Shown here: one piece after another, positions 63,697 through 64,000 of the stretch
How the letters are laid out: every line of letters begins with the position of its first letter
Position numbering within the stretch: the stretch's first letter is position 1
NCBI RefSeq assembly: GCF_003073045.1
Contig: NC_037599.1
Location: 24,838,695-24,902,694, forward strand
Direction: 5' to 3'
DNA from: Pomacea canaliculata
Taxonomy: Eukaryota > Mollusca > Gastropoda > Architaenioglossa > Ampullariidae
Length of the DNA: 64,000 nucleotides
Position numbers and translations under genes: made by a program
The notes under the pieces: generated by a model
The model's database searches: none
Told to the model about the DNA's origin: nothing
Seen by the model: only the letters and a program-made list of their open reading frames with translations

Positions 63697-63780
63697 ATGG
63701 AGACTAAAGGTGCTGAGGCTCCAGGTGACAAGGAGATGGGAAAAGGAGAGGAGAAAGTCACACCTGAACCTCATGAAATG
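63697..63780 (+). CDS. Candidate first coding exon, unidentified protein
   Basis: ATG in good context (GTCATGGAG), 28 codons reading METKGAEAPGDKEMGKGEEK then VTPEPHEM, ending in phase 0 at a GTAGGT donor. A possible acceptor AATCAG lies 5 nt before the ATG, which would make the 5' UTR spliced. The charged, low-complexity start is typical of cytosolic or nuclear proteins, but 28 residues do not identify one. Confidence 0.4.
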
Positions 63781-64000
63781 GTAGGTTAAGTTATGCAAGT
63801 GCTGTTCATTAGTATTCAGTACAAACCCTAAGCTTGGCAATTTATTAGTACTATAGTGGTGTGCTATTCACATTTTCCACCCATTAAATAGTATGTCATT
63901 CAATGTACCAAAATATGGCATGGTTATGCACAACTCATTACCAGAAAATGTAACATTATGCCACAAAATGAAATACTAATTTACTTCACAGAAAACACAG

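Overview
This is nuclear DNA from an animal. It is AT-rich, with small phase-consistent exons, GT/AG introns and many transposon relics. The three conserved proteins and the flavour of the LINE and SINE relics suggest an invertebrate, most likely a mollusc; that placement is an inference and no marker here proves it. There is no bacterial, organellar or CRISPR content.

Layout. (1) 700-21071, minus strand: the 5' half of AP3D1 (delta subunit of the AP-3 adaptor), 15 exons coding residues 1-620, running off the left edge. Exon 5 carries a one-base insertion. Introns hold a LINE reverse-transcriptase relic (18.0-19.0 kb) and a P-element-like MITE with a THAP-type reading frame (19.5-20.2 kb). 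(2) 22628-26888: a complete but decayed hAT transposon with 13-bp inverted ends, a BED-finger exon, a spliced transposase and subterminal repeat clusters. (3) 27991-36859, minus strand: complete POP1 (RNase P/MRP protein), 7 exons, 934 aa. Its introns hold a Tigger-like element, a tRNA-derived SINE, a second copy of the P-like MITE and a five-copy local repeat. (4) 37274-41331, plus strand: complete RIDA (imine deaminase), 6 exons, 137 aa. (5) 41.3-64 kb: no confidently recognised gene; LINE fragments, SINE pieces, minisatellites and a few candidate first exons, the best at 63697-63780 near the right edge.

How it works together. POP1 and RIDA are divergent, with start codons 414 bp apart around an intact CACGTG, so they probably share a promoter. 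From memory the human orthologues are also head to head, which would make this an old linkage. AP3D1 is functionally separate (vesicle sorting to lysosome-related organelles). I found no evidence of a new defence, toxin or biosynthetic system. The points most worth checking are the POP1-RIDA pair, the AP3D1 frameshift, the THAP-bearing MITE family, the hAT subterminal arrays and the POP1-intron repeat family.
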